This document shows positions 25,130-33,926 of a DNA stretch of 64,000 nt, one piece after another. The notes below the pieces were generated by a model. That model was not told the DNA's origin. It searched no databases and saw only the letters and a list, made by a program, of their open reading frames with translations. The position numbers and the translations under genes are program-made. Where the stretch lies: positions 27,374 through 91,373 of the forward strand of contig JALSKC010000083.1 in assembly GCA_026989055.1 (NCBI GenBank), read 5' to 3'. The first letter of the stretch is position 1. Each line of letters starts with the position of its first letter. This DNA comes from Paracoccaceae bacterium (GTDB lineage: Bacteria > Pseudomonadota > Alphaproteobacteria > Rhodobacterales > Rhodobacteraceae).

Positions 25130-27940
25130 ATGGGTTTCGGCAAGGGCCACCACCTGCATCTGATCGACGGTTCGGGTTTCATCTTCCGCGCCTATCACGC
25201 GCTGCCGCCGCTCACGCGCAGGTCAGACGGGCTGCCGGTGGGCGCGGTGGCGGGGTTCTGCAACATGCTGTTCAAGGTGATCGAGGATAACGCCGGCCCC
25301 GACGCACCCACCCATGCGGCGGTGATCTTCGACCATTCCGGCAGGACCTTCCGCAACGATCTCTACGACAAGTACAAGGCCAACCGCCCGCCGCCGCCCG
25401 AAGACCTCGTGCCGCAGTTCCCGCTGGTGCGCGAGGCGACGCGGGCCTTCAGCGTTCCGGCGATCGAGGTCGAGGGCTTCGAGGCCGACGACATCATCGC
25501 CACCCTGGCCTGCCGGGCGCGCGACAGGGGCGGGCGCGTCACCATCGTGTCGTCCGACAAGGATCTGATGCAGCTGGTGGGCGAGGGTGTCGAGATGCTC
25601 GACCCGATGAAGGCCACCCGTATCGACCGCGAGGCGGTTCAGGCCCGCTTCGGCGTTCCGCCGGAAAAGGTGGTGGACGTGCAGGCGCTGGCCGGCGACA
25701 GCGTGGACAACATCCCCGGCGCGCCCGGCATCGGGGTGAAAACCGCGGCGCTGCTGATCAACGAATTCGGCGATCTGGAGAACCTTCTGGCCCATGCGGA
25801 GGAGATCCGGCAGCCCAGGCGCCGGCAGACGCTGATCGACAACGCCGATCTGATCCGCCTGTCGCGCGACCTCGTGCGGCTGGATTGCAACATGGAACTG
25901 GATGTCTCGCTATGCGATCTCGAGGTGAAGGAGCCGGAACCGGACAGGTTGTTGCCCTTCCTGGCGGAAATGGAGTTCCGCACCCTTTCCAGGCGCATCG
26001 CCGAAAAGCTGGGGGTGGAGCCTCCGGTGCTCCCCGAGCCCGAACATGAAGGCGCCGGTGGTGCGGCGCCGGAAAAACAGCCCGCCTTTGACGCCGATGC
26101 CTACGAATGGGTGCGCGACGCCGCCGCGCTGCGGGCGTGGATCGAGCGGGCGCGGGCGCGCGGCTGGGTGGCGGTGGACACCGAAACCACGTCGCTGGAC
26201 GAGATGCGCGCCGACCTCGTGGGGGTTTCGCTGTGCGTGGAGCCGGGGCAGGCCTGCTACGTCCCGCTGGGGCACCGGGCCTCGGCCACCGACGACCTGT
26301 TCGGTTCGGACGAGCTGGCCGGGGGGCAGATGGACGCCACCGAAGCGCTGGCCATGCTGCGCCCGCTGCTGGAAGACCCGGCGGTGCTGAAGATCGGGCA
26401 GAACGTGAAATACGACGCCAAGATCTTCGCCCGCAACGGGATCCGTCTGGCCCCGGTCGACGACACCATGCTGATGAGCTACGCCATGCATGCCGGGCTG
26501 CACAACCACGGGATGGAAGCGCTTTCCGAGCGCTACCTCGAGCACACGCCTATCCCCATCAAGTCGCTTCTGGGTTCCGGCAGGTCGGCGATCACCTTTG
26601 ACCGGGTGCCGGTGGAAGAGGCGGTGAAATACGCCGCCGAGGATGCCGACATCACCCTGCGGCTCTGGCAGCATTTCAGGCCCCGCCTGCACCGCCACAG
26701 GGCCACCACCATCTACGAGACAGAGGAACGCCCGCTGGTGCCGGTGCTGGCCGAGATGGAGATGGCCGGCATCCGGGTGGACCGCGACGCGCTCAGCCGC
26801 ATGTCCAACGCCTTTGCCCGGAAGATGGCGGCCCTGGAAGCCGAGATCCACGACCTTGCCGGGCGCGATTTCAACGTCGCCTCGCCCAAGCAGCTGGGCG
26901 AGATCCTGTATGACGAACTGGGCGTCGCGGGGGGCAGGAAGGGCAAGACCGGCGCCTATGCCACCGGCGCAGACGTGCTCGAAGACATCGCCGCCGAGGG
27001 CGGGCCGGGGGCGGAACTGGCGGCGCGCGTGCTCGACTGGCGGCAGCTGGCCAAGCTGAAGTCCACCTATACCGATGCGCTTCAGGAGCATATCAACCCC
27101 GCAACCGGCCGCGTGCATACCTCTTACGTGATCGCCGGGGCCAGCACCGGGCGGCTGGCCTCGACCGACCCGAACCTGCAGAACATCCCGGTGCGCACCG
27201 AGGAAGGGCGGCGCATCCGCGAAGCCTTCGTGGCCGATGAGGGCAAGCTCCTGGTCTCGCTCGACTATTCGCAGATCGAGCTGCGCATCCTCGCCCATGT
27301 CGCCGGCATCGACGCGCTGAAGGAGGCGTTCCGGAAGGGGCTCGACATCCACGCGATGACGGCCTCGGAAATGTTCGACGTGCCGCTGGATCAGATGACG
27401 CCCGAGATCCGGCGCAAGGCCAAGGCGATCAACTTCGGGGTGATCTACGGCATTTCCGGCTACGGGCTTGCCCGAAACCTGCGCATTCCGCGCAAGGAGG
27501 CGCAGGAATTCATCGACCGCTATTTCGAACGCTTCCCCGGCATCCGCACCTACATGGACGACACGATCGCCTTCGCCAGGGAACACGAATACGTCCAGAC
27601 GCTCTTCGGCCGGCGCATCCACACCCCGCAGATCAACGCGCGCGGGCCACGCGCCGGCTTTGCCCGGCGCGCCGCGATCAACGCGCCGATCCAGGGCAGT
27701 GCGGCCGACGTGATCCGCCGCGCCATGGTGAGGATGCCCGAGGCCATTGCCGATCTGCCGGCGAAGATGCTGCTGAGCGTGCATGACGAGCTGATCTTCG
27801 AGGTGGACGAGGGTGCCGCCGACGACCTCGTGGCGCGGGCGCGCGCGGTGATGGAGGGCGCGGCGCTGCCGGCGGTTCAGATCTCGGTGCCGCTCAGCGT
27901 CGATGCCGGGTGCGGACGCACCTGGGCCGAGGCTCACTGA
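25130..27940 (+). CDS. polA: DNA polymerase I
   Basis: A 936-residue three-domain enzyme for Okazaki fragment and repair synthesis. The 5' nuclease occupies about 1-290 (LIDGSGFIFRAYHALPPLT, AGDSVDNIPGAPGIG). The proofreading domain is complete: DTETTSL, the NVKYD motif and YAAEDADITLRLW carry the acidic residues, unlike some bacterial PolA that have lost it. The polymerase domain has DYSQIELRILAHVAG (motif A), RRKAKAINFGVIYGISGYG (O-helix) and HDELIFEV (motif C). The stop shares a base with the next ATG. Confidence 0.97.
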   Translation: MGFGKGHHLHLIDGSGFIFRAYHALPPLTRRSDGLPVGAVAGFCNMLFKVIEDNAGPDAPTHAAVIFDHSGRTFRNDLYDKYKANRPPPPEDLVPQFPLVREATRAFSVPAIEVEGFEADDIIATLACRARDRGGRVTIVSSDKDLMQLVGEGVEMLDPMKATRIDREAVQARFGVPPEKVVDVQALAGDSVDNIPGAPGIGVKTAALLINEFGDLENLLAHAEEIRQPRRRQTLIDNADLIRLSRDLVRLDCNMELDVSLCDLEVKEPEPDRLLPFLAEMEFRTLSRRIAEKLGVEPPVLPEPEHEGAGGAAPEKQPAFDADAYEWVRDAAALRAWIERARARGWVAVDTETTSLDEMRADLVGVSLCVEPGQACYVPLGHRASATDDLFGSDELAGGQMDATEALAMLRPLLEDPAVLKIGQNVKYDAKIFARNGIRLAPVDDTMLMSYAMHAGLHNHGMEALSERYLEHTPIPIKSLLGSGRSAITFDRVPVEEAVKYAAEDADITLRLWQHFRPRLHRHRATTIYETEERPLVPVLAEMEMAGIRVDRDALSRMSNAFARKMAALEAEIHDLAGRDFNVASPKQLGEILYDELGVAGGRKGKTGAYATGADVLEDIAAEGGPGAELAARVLDWRQLAKLKSTYTDALQEHINPATGRVHTSYVIAGASTGRLASTDPNLQNIPVRTEEGRRIREAFVADEGKLLVSLDYSQIELRILAHVAGIDALKEAFRKGLDIHAMTASEMFDVPLDQMTPEIRRKAKAINFGVIYGISGYGLARNLRIPRKEAQEFIDRYFERFPGIRTYMDDTIAFAREHEYVQTLFGRRIHTPQINARGPRAGFARRAAINAPIQGSAADVIRRAMVRMPEAIADLPAKMLLSVHDELIFEVDEGAADDLVARARAVMEGAALPAVQISVPLSVDAGCGRTWAEAH

Positions 27941-28863
27941 TGGGCGGGGGGCACGGCCATGCGCACGGGCAGGGCGACCGCCGGCTCGGATGGGCGGTTC
28001 TGGTCAATCTGGCACTGACGGTCGTGCAGATCGTCGCCGGGCTGGTGGCCGGCAGCCTGGCGATGATCGCCGATGCGGTGCACAACCTGTCCGACGCGAT
28101 TTCGCTGATCATCGCGTTTGCCGCCCGGCGCATCGCCCGCCGACCGGCCGATGGTGCAATGACATTCGGCTATGCCCGAATCGAGATCGTGGCAGCACTG
28201 GTCAACTATGTCACCCTGATCGTGATCGCGCTCTACCTCGCCTGGGAAGGCGTCCTGCGGTTCTTCGAGCCGCAGCCGGTGGAAGGCTGGATCGTCGTTG
28301 TCGTGGCCGGTTTCGCACTGGCGATCGACCTGGCCACCGCCTGGCTGACCTGGCGGCTGTCGCGCGAAAGCGTGAACATCCGCGCCGCCTTCCTGCACAA
28401 CCTGGCCGATGCCCTGGGCTCGGTGGCGGTGATCGTCGCCGGCACCCTGATCCTGCTCTTCGGCTGGTGGGTGGTGGACCCGATCGTGACGCTGCTGATC
28501 TCTGCCTACATCCTGTGGCACGGGGCGGTGGAAATCCTGCCGGTGGTGCGGATGCTCATGCTCGGCACGCCGCCGGGGCTGGACGTCGCGGAGGTGCGCG
28601 CCGCGCTGCTGGCGGCCGAAGGGGTGGAGGACGTGCACCATCTGCACCTGTGGCAGCTTTCCGAACGGGCCAGTTCGCTTGAGGCGCATGTGGTGCACGC
28701 GCCGGGGGCAGGGCGCGGGCTGCGCGCGCGTCTTGAGGAAATGCTGGCACAGCGTTTCGGGCTGACCCACATCACGCTGCAGCTGGAGACCGCCGCAGAG
28801 GCTGCGGGACACGCCGATCACGGAGAGGTCGATCACGGAGGGCAAGTTGAGCAACGCAGTTGA
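27940..28863 (+). CDS. Cation diffusion facilitator (zinc/cobalt efflux)
   Basis: 307 residues with six membrane helices. TM2 and TM5 carry the paired HxxxD metal site (ADAVHNLSDAISLI and HNLADALGSVAVI). The N-terminus GGGHGHAHGQG and C-terminus HADHGEVDHGGQ are histidine-rich. It exchanges Zn2+ or a related ion for H+ at the inner membrane. The C-terminal cytosolic domain (about 210-290) is the usual dimerisation fold. It starts by TGATG overlap with polA and ends 17 bases inside the enoyl-CoA hydratase gene. Confidence 0.92.
   Translation: MGGGHGHAHGQGDRRLGWAVLVNLALTVVQIVAGLVAGSLAMIADAVHNLSDAISLIIAFAARRIARRPADGAMTFGYARIEIVAALVNYVTLIVIALYLAWEGVLRFFEPQPVEGWIVVVVAGFALAIDLATAWLTWRLSRESVNIRAAFLHNLADALGSVAVIVAGTLILLFGWWVVDPIVTLLISAYILWHGAVEILPVVRMLMLGTPPGLDVAEVRAALLAAEGVEDVHHLHLWQLSERASSLEAHVVHAPGAGRGLRARLEEMLAQRFGLTHITLQLETAAEAAGHADHGEVDHGGQVEQRS
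28815..28840 (+). repeat. 11-bp direct repeat that duplicates a GGAG ribosome site
   Basis: CGATCACGGAG occurs at 28815-28825 and 28830-28840. It encodes Asp-His in the CDF tail both times (HADHGEVDHGG), and its second copy supplies the ribosome site for the TTG start 7 bases on. Confidence 0.7.
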
Positions 28864-29665
28864 AATCACCCGCGAGGACTCCCTTGCCATCGTGACACTG
28901 AACCGGCCTGAAAAGAAGAACGCCTGGACGCTGGAGGTCTTCGATGCACTGTCGGCGGCCAGCGCCGGGCTGGCCAAGGCCGACGGGCTGCGCGCGGTGA
29001 TCCTGACCGGGGCGGGGGGATGTTTTTCCGCCGGGCTGGATTACGCCATGTTCGCCGAATTCGCCGCCCGGCTGGGCGAGATCCGGGCCGAGATGCTGGC
29101 CCCGCCCGAAGGCCGCCCCGCCAACCGCTTCCAGCAGCCGGTGGTGGGCTGGCAGGCGCTCGGCGTGCCGGTGATCGCGGCGATCGAAGGGGTTGCCTTC
29201 GGCGCCGGGCTGCAACTGGCCCTGGCGGCGGATTTCCGCATCGCCGCGCCGGATGCGCGGTTTTCGGTGATGGAGGCGAAGTGGGGGCTGGTGCCCGACA
29301 TGGGCATCACCCGCAGCCTGCCGAAGCTGCTGCGCGCCGATCAGGCGAAAGAGCTGATCATGAGTGCGCGCGTGCTGGAGGCGCCCGAGGCGCTGGAGCT
29401 GGGCCTGATCACCCGTATTGCCGACACTCCGATGACCGCCGCGCGCGCGATGGCCGACCGGCTGATGGAAAGATCGCCCGCCGCTCTGGCCGCCGCCAAG
29501 AAGCTGGTGGAGGAGGGCTGGTGCGGCGAGGCGAGCGCAACCCTGGCGCTGGAGGCGCGGCTTCAGGCCGGGCTGATGGGCACGCCCGGGCAGAGCGGGA
29601 CGGCGATGGCAGAGCTGCGGCGGCGGTTCCCGGCGTCCGGCCGGCGCGGCAGGGGGCGAAGCTAG
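28847..29665 (+). CDS. Enoyl-CoA hydratase/isomerase family (crotonase)
   Basis: A 272-residue crotonase-fold enzyme: VTLNRPEKKNAWTLEVFDAL, the oxyanion-hole segments FSAGLDYAMF and AIEGVAFGAGLQLALAADFRIA, and MEAKWGLVPDMG. The usual second catalytic glutamate position near the latter segment is D (PDMG), so a hydratase role is uncertain and isomerase, hydrolase or a non-standard activity is possible. It starts with TTG 28847 behind CGGAGGG, inside the end of the CDF gene, and is thus coupled to it. Confidence 0.85.
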   Translation: MSNAVEITREDSLAIVTLNRPEKKNAWTLEVFDALSAASAGLAKADGLRAVILTGAGGCFSAGLDYAMFAEFAARLGEIRAEMLAPPEGRPANRFQQPVVGWQALGVPVIAAIEGVAFGAGLQLALAADFRIAAPDARFSVMEAKWGLVPDMGITRSLPKLLRADQAKELIMSARVLEAPEALELGLITRIADTPMTAARAMADRLMERSPAALAAAKKLVEEGWCGEASATLALEARLQAGLMGTPGQSGTAMAELRRRFPASGRRGRGRS

Positions 29666-29719
29666 AGCCTGTTGCACATGACCGGATTCGGCATCGGATT
29701 CGGCGCGCTGCGCAACATA

Positions 29720-29838
29720 GGGCGGGCGACTGCCCGGGTGGGCGCGCATGCGCCCGCCCTTGCGGCGGCGGGCGCATGGGCGGGTCGTTTGCGCGACCCG
29801 GGTGAAGCAGGTGCGATCCGGCGCGACACGTCCCGGGG
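29720..29838 (+). repeat. Diverged intergenic repeat, copy 2 (partner at 21281)
   Basis: Contains GCATGGGCGGGTCGTTTGCG (29774-29793) and flanks matching 21303 onward. A perfect 12-bp inverted repeat with an 8-base loop (29747-29758 and 29767-29778) sits inside it and is absent from copy 1. No gene was seen in 29666-30065. Confidence 0.6.
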
Positions 29839-29977
29839 TGCGGGTGGCTCGGGCAGCGCCGGCGCCGGCATTCCGGTCGGTTCCGGGCTGTTCTTCCGGC
29901 GCGGCAATGCGCAGGCCGACGGCGCAGCAGCGACGGTTGCCGCGCTTCTGCCGGAGGGAGGCTCCCGCCGGCGTCGC

Positions 29978-30060
29978 CCCGTGCCCCTGGATCCCGTGCC
30001 CCTGGATCCCGTGCCCCTGGATCCCGTGCCCCTGGATCCCGTGCCCCTGGATCCCGTGCC
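29978..30060. repeat. 15-bp minisatellite, five full copies plus eight bases
   Basis: CCCGTGCCCCTGGAT repeats perfectly five times (29978-30052) and then CCCGTGCC. It ends five bases beyond the kpsE stop codon, so it lies in the 3' untranslated part of that transcript. The unit length is a multiple of three but there is no gene through it. Confidence 0.95.
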
Positions 30061-30065
30061 GCCGT

Positions 30066-31769
30066 TCAGGCCGAAACCTGTTCGCGCAGGACCGAGGCCG
30101 TCAGCGAGGCCATCAGGTAGATGCCGCAGAAGGCGAGGAAGGCGACAACGGTATTTTCGAACCGGCGTGGATATGTTGCCTCGTCCGGCGCGGTCGGGCT
30201 GACGCCGAGCGACAGGTAGCGGACCTGGCGATTGGCCTCGATACGGGCGGTTTCCAGCTGCTGCAGCGCCTGCTGCATCAGGGCCTGGCGGGTTTCCAGA
30301 TCGATCTGGGCCATCTTCAGCTCGGCGCTTATCCGGGCCAGGGAGGCAGTTTCGTTCCCGCTTTCGGTCAGCTGGGCGCGCAGCTCCGCGATCAGCTGTT
30401 CGAGGCGCTTGATATCGCCGCGCACGCCGTCCACCCGGGCCTGGTTGGGGCGGGCGTTGTCCAGCAGCTGCTGCAGCTGCAGGCGCTTCTCCTGCAGCTG
30501 GGTCTCGAAGGTGGCGATCTGCCCCATCAGGGTTGCGGTTTCCGAGGCCGGGTCGATGACGCCCAGCCGTTCCTGCAGTTCGAGCACCCGCTGCTGGGCG
30601 GCGATCATCTTTTCCTCGGCTTCGCGGTAGCTTTCCAGCGAGCCGCGCATCTGATCCTCGCGCAGCCGCTGGGTCAGATTGTCCACCTGTTCCTCGGCAT
30701 AGGTGATCAGCGCCTTGCTGAAGGCGACGCTGGTTTCCGGGTCGGCCGCGATCACTTCCATCCGGATCAGCCCCTCGGTCGGGTCGTAGCCGATCTTCAC
30801 CATCTTCTTGTAGAGCCGGTAGGCTTCCTCGTTGCTGCTGTCCGGTTCGAGCCGGCGCAGCGGGTCGATGAACTCCTGGCTGAAATGCGCCTTGAAGCCG
30901 ATGTCCCGATCCAGCCGGAGCATCGCCTCGCGCGATTGCAGATAGCTCTGCACCGTGATCGAGTCCTGGGAATTGGCGAAGCCGGTGCCGGAAAAGAGCC
31001 CGCTCAGGGAGCCTCCGCCTCCTCCACTGTCGGCCTTCTGGATCACGAATTCCGAACGGGTGGCGTAAAGCGGGGTCGCGTAGTTGTAGTAATACAGCCC
31101 GACCAGGAAGGTGGGCAGGAACACGAAGACCGCGAGCCGGGCAAACAGCATCGCGATCTTGCGCCGCCGCCGGCGGGCGATATCCTGCTGGATGCGGCGG
31201 ATCTCGCGGGCGCGCTGCTCGTCTGCCAGGACTTCCGTTCCCGGCAGCCGTTCCTTCTTCTCGACCCGGCTGGGCAGGTTCCTGCCGCCGCCTTCCTGCC
31301 CCACGGGAACCACCAGCTCCATCATGGTGGAGCGCTTGAACGGGTTGATCCCGCGCTGGCGCAGCAGGCGAACGGCGTCAAGATCGTTCTGCGGGTTCAG
31401 CTTGTGCTTCTGCGCCACCCGGCGGGCCATGCGCAGCTGGCGGGCTGTGAGCCCCTCCTTCCGGATGGCGTCCCATTCCGCCTCGATCGCCTTCCGGTTG
31501 GCATCGCTTCCGGGGGCGGCGGTCGGAAAGGCGGCGGCGCCGAAGCCGTCTTCCTCCTGCGCGAAGGGCATGTCGTCCGGGGTGCCGGGCGCGCCGCCGC
31601 CATCCGGGCGGTTCCGGTCGCCGGCCGCGGTGGCCGCGCCGGCGGCCTCCGTCCCGGGGGAGGCCCCGGGGGCATCGGGATCCGGCGCGCCGTCGGGCCC
31701 GCCCGACGGGCCTGCCAGCGAGGCTCCGGGCCGGATCCGGTATTTCCTGCCCTTAGGTCTGGTAGTCAT
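30066..31769 (-). CDS. kpsE: Capsule-type polysaccharide export inner-membrane protein (KpsE/RkpR-like)
   Basis: 567 residues. Residues 1 to about 205 are a cytosolic, Pro/Gly/Ala-rich and then basic extension with an NPFKRSTMMEL-type segment. A membrane helix follows at about 210-228 (FARLAVFVFLPTFLVGLYYY), then a periplasmic domain with long coiled coil (QLQEKRLQLQQLLDNARPNQ region) and a second membrane helix near the C-terminus. This is the polysaccharide co-polymerase layout that links the ABC exporter to the outer-membrane channel. The N-terminal extension is much longer than in E. coli KpsE. The start overlaps kpsT by 17 bases. Confidence 0.85.
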   Translation of the reverse strand: MTTRPKGRKYRIRPGASLAGPSGGPDGAPDPDAPGASPGTEAAGAATAAGDRNRPDGGGAPGTPDDMPFAQEEDGFGAAAFPTAAPGSDANRKAIEAEWDAIRKEGLTARQLRMARRVAQKHKLNPQNDLDAVRLLRQRGINPFKRSTMMELVVPVGQEGGGRNLPSRVEKKERLPGTEVLADEQRAREIRRIQQDIARRRRRKIAMLFARLAVFVFLPTFLVGLYYYNYATPLYATRSEFVIQKADSGGGGGSLSGLFSGTGFANSQDSITVQSYLQSREAMLRLDRDIGFKAHFSQEFIDPLRRLEPDSSNEEAYRLYKKMVKIGYDPTEGLIRMEVIAADPETSVAFSKALITYAEEQVDNLTQRLREDQMRGSLESYREAEEKMIAAQQRVLELQERLGVIDPASETATLMGQIATFETQLQEKRLQLQQLLDNARPNQARVDGVRGDIKRLEQLIAELRAQLTESGNETASLARISAELKMAQIDLETRQALMQQALQQLETARIEANRQVRYLSLGVSPTAPDEATYPRRFENTVVAFLAFCGIYLMASLTASVLREQVSA

Positions 31770-32406
31770 AGACGGCCTTGGCCTCCTCGAGTGTGTCGAA
31801 CTGCAGGAACTTCCCGTCGCGCACCACCGCTGCCGAGCGGCAGAACTTTTCCAGCGTCGAGGCCTGGTGCGACACGATGACAACGGTGGCGTTCTGCAGC
31901 CGCTCGCGCAGCACCGACCCGGCCTTGCGGTTGAACTCCTTGTCAGTCGTGCCGGGCATGCCTTCGTCGATCAGGTAGATGTCGAATTCCAGCGCCAGCA
32001 GCAATGATAGGCTGAAACGCGCGCGCATGCCAGCGCTGTAGGTGCCCACCGGCATGTCGTAGTATTCGGCGATCCCGCTCAGCCAGCGGGTGAAGGCTTC
32101 CATGTAGTCCGGGTCGATTCCGTAGAGGCGGGCGATGAAGCGGGCGTTCTCGCGCCCGGAATGCTTGCCCACCAGCCCGCCCATGAAGCCGAGCGGAAAG
32201 GATACCCGGCAGGTCTTGCGGATGGTGCCTTCGTCGGGCTTTTCCAGCCCGGCCATCATGTTGATGATCGTGGTCTTGCCGGTTCCGTTCGGGGCCAGGA
32301 TGCCCAGCGAGTTGCCGAGCTCGACCCGGAAGGAGGCCCGGTCAAGGATGACCTTGCGCTGCCGGCCCGTCCAGAAGGACTTGGAGACATTGTGAAACTC
32401 GATCAT
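31753..32406 (-). CDS. kpsT: Capsule polysaccharide ABC exporter ATPase (KpsT-like)
   Basis: A 217-residue ATPase: Walker A APNGTGKTT (about residue 38), the signature YSAGMRARFSLS typical of KpsT-class exporters and the Walker B region FDIYLIDEG, followed by the switch histidine in VIVSHQAST. It would energise export of a lipid-linked capsule chain together with a KpsM permease, which is not in this window. ATG 32406 (MIEFHNVSKSFW) is the family start. The upstream gap (32407-32776) has no gene. Confidence 0.9.
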   Translation of the reverse strand: MIEFHNVSKSFWTGRQRKVILDRASFRVELGNSLGILAPNGTGKTTIINMMAGLEKPDEGTIRKTCRVSFPLGFMGGLVGKHSGRENARFIARLYGIDPDYMEAFTRWLSGIAEYYDMPVGTYSAGMRARFSLSLLLALEFDIYLIDEGMPGTTDKEFNRKAGSVLRERLQNATVVIVSHQASTLEKFCRSAAVVRDGKFLQFDTLEEAKAVYDYQT

Positions 32407-32776
32407 GTTCACGCCCCGGGTTCCAGCCTCGTTCCGGCGCCTGCGACGCCCTGCCTTCGGTCGCCGCGCCGTGGGCAGCCGTGGCACGGCGGGGCGGCCG
32501 GGTTTGCCCCGAGATTGGGCGCATTGCGGCCCGAATGCAATGCCCGGCCGGCCGTCGTTGAAAAACCGGCGGGCAGCCCCCATCTACCGGGCGCGGCCGG
32601 CCTTGCTGCGGGTGGCCGCGTGCCGTCGTGCGACGTTGCATCTTGCCCTTGGCGGCGAGTTCGGGCAACAGGAGCAGCGACGGTGACGATTGCACGAGCC
32701 TGGGGGAAAAACCCTAACGGGCAGTGAAGCGACGGCGGCCGCGGGCCGCGGACGGGACGGGGAGCAGGGGGAGGAT
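32407..32776. other. Divergent gap between kpsT and the Mrp-like operon
   Basis: 370 bp, GC-rich, with no convincing gene on either strand. It must hold the promoters for both operons. A short inverted repeat TTGCCC/GGGCAA flanks about 15 bases near 32641-32669. Confidence 0.45.
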
Positions 32777-33259
32777 TTGCGCAAAGTCTTGGCACTGGCC
32801 AGCCTGTTTGCGCTGTGGCTGCTGATGTCGGGCCTGTTCAAGCCCCTGCTGATCGGGCTGGGGCTGGTTTCCGTTCTGGCGGTCGCCTGGCTGACCGGCC
32901 GCATGGACCGGCAGGATGGCGACCGGCTGGAGCTGCGCCTGTCACCCCTCGGGATGGGGCGCTATCTTCTGTGGCTGATGGGGGAGATTGCGCGTGCGAA
33001 CTGGGCGGTTACCCGGATCATCCTGGCGCGCGACATGCCGCTTCGCCAGCATCTGTTCCGGACGCCCTTCAGCCAGAAGAGCGACCTCGGCCAGGTGATC
33101 TTCGCCAATTCGATCACGCTGACTCCGGGGACGATCACCGTGGAGACCGAGCGCGGGGGGTTTCTCGTGCATGCCCTGGACTACAGCGAGGGAGATGCCG
33201 CGGCGCTGGCCGAGATGGACCGCCGGGTTGCGGCGGTCGAGAGCGGGGGGGGCGGTTGA
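32777..33259 (+). CDS. mnhE: Mrp/Mnh antiporter subunit E
   Basis: 160 residues: two or three N-terminal membrane helices (LASLFALWLLMSGLFKPLLIG), then a soluble domain with IFANSITLTPGTITVETE, the MnhE hallmark. It starts the ten-gene operon. The start is probably TTG 32777 behind GGGGGAGG, although the spacing is short; TTG 32789 is possible. It shares one base with mnhF (TGATG). Subunits E, F and G form the small-subunit end of Mrp complexes. Confidence 0.88.
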   Translation: MRKVLALASLFALWLLMSGLFKPLLIGLGLVSVLAVAWLTGRMDRQDGDRLELRLSPLGMGRYLLWLMGEIARANWAVTRIILARDMPLRQHLFRTPFSQKSDLGQVIFANSITLTPGTITVETERGGFLVHALDYSEGDAAALAEMDRRVAAVESGGGG

Positions 33260-33543
33260 TGTTCATCGTGGCGGCGGTCGCGCTGCTGGCGGCGATGGTG
33301 CTGGTGCTGGCCCGGCTCTATGCCGGCCCGACGCTCTATGACCGGGTGCTGGCGGTCAATTCCTTCGGCACGATCACGGTGCTGTTCATCGGCGTTCTCA
33401 GCTTTCTGGCCGGGCGGGCGGATTTTCTCGACATCGCGCTGCTTTACGCGCTGATCAATTTCGTCGGGACCATCGCGATCCTGAAGTTCTTCCGCTATCG
33501 CGCCATCGGGGATGTCTCGGCCAGCCGGGAGATGCACCGATGA
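33259..33543 (+). CDS. mnhF: Mrp/Mnh antiporter subunit F
   Basis: 94 residues with three membrane helices. LYAGPTLYDRVLAVNSFGTITVLFIG, ADFLDIALLYALINFVGTIAILKF is the standard MnhF pattern, with conserved Asp and Arg inside the membrane region. It overlaps the mnhG start by four bases. Confidence 0.93.
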   Translation: MFIVAAVALLAAMVLVLARLYAGPTLYDRVLAVNSFGTITVLFIGVLSFLAGRADFLDIALLYALINFVGTIAILKFFRYRAIGDVSASREMHR

Positions 33544-33926
33544 GCCCGTTTGCCGTTCTGCTCGAACTGCTGAGCTGGGCGCTGATCCTGGCCGGATCCG
33601 GATTCGTGTTCGTCGGGGCGCTGGGCATCTGGCGCCTGCCGGATTTCTGGGCCCGCCTGCATGGGGCCTCGGTTACCGAAAGCGCCGGGATGATCCTGCT
33701 GATCGCGGGCATGTGCCTGCAGTCGGGGCTGACGCTGGTCACGGTCAAGCTGATCATCATCGGCGTCTTCCTGTTCATCACCGGCCCGGCGGCGACCCAT
33801 GCCGTGGCCAATGCCGCGCTGATGACCGGATGGCGCCCGAAGGAGGCGGAAGGGCTTGTGGGGGCCGAGCCCGAGCCGCTGCTGGACGAAGAGGCGCAAG
33901 GCGTCCGGGGAAAGACCGGCGCATGA
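33540..33926 (+). CDS. mnhG: Mrp/Mnh antiporter subunit G
   Basis: 128 residues with three membrane helices. GIWRLPDFWARLHGASVTES is the MnhG signature, followed by a helix ending ITGPAATHAVANAAL. The C-terminal about 25 residues are an acidic tail. The stop overlaps the DUF4040 gene by ATGA. Confidence 0.93.
   Translation: MSPFAVLLELLSWALILAGSGFVFVGALGIWRLPDFWARLHGASVTESAGMILLIAGMCLQSGLTLVTVKLIIIGVFLFITGPAATHAVANAALMTGWRPKEAEGLVGAEPEPLLDEEAQGVRGKTGA

Noticed and set aside
29978..30060. CRISPR array
   Set aside because: The units are contiguous 15-mers without spacers and there are no cas genes, so it is a minisatellite.
29672..30202. A frame through the 15-bp minisatellite giving repeated PLDPV
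   Set aside because: The repeat reads in frame only because 15 is a multiple of three. The frame has no ribosome site, lies antisense to the end of kpsE and has no recognisable domain.
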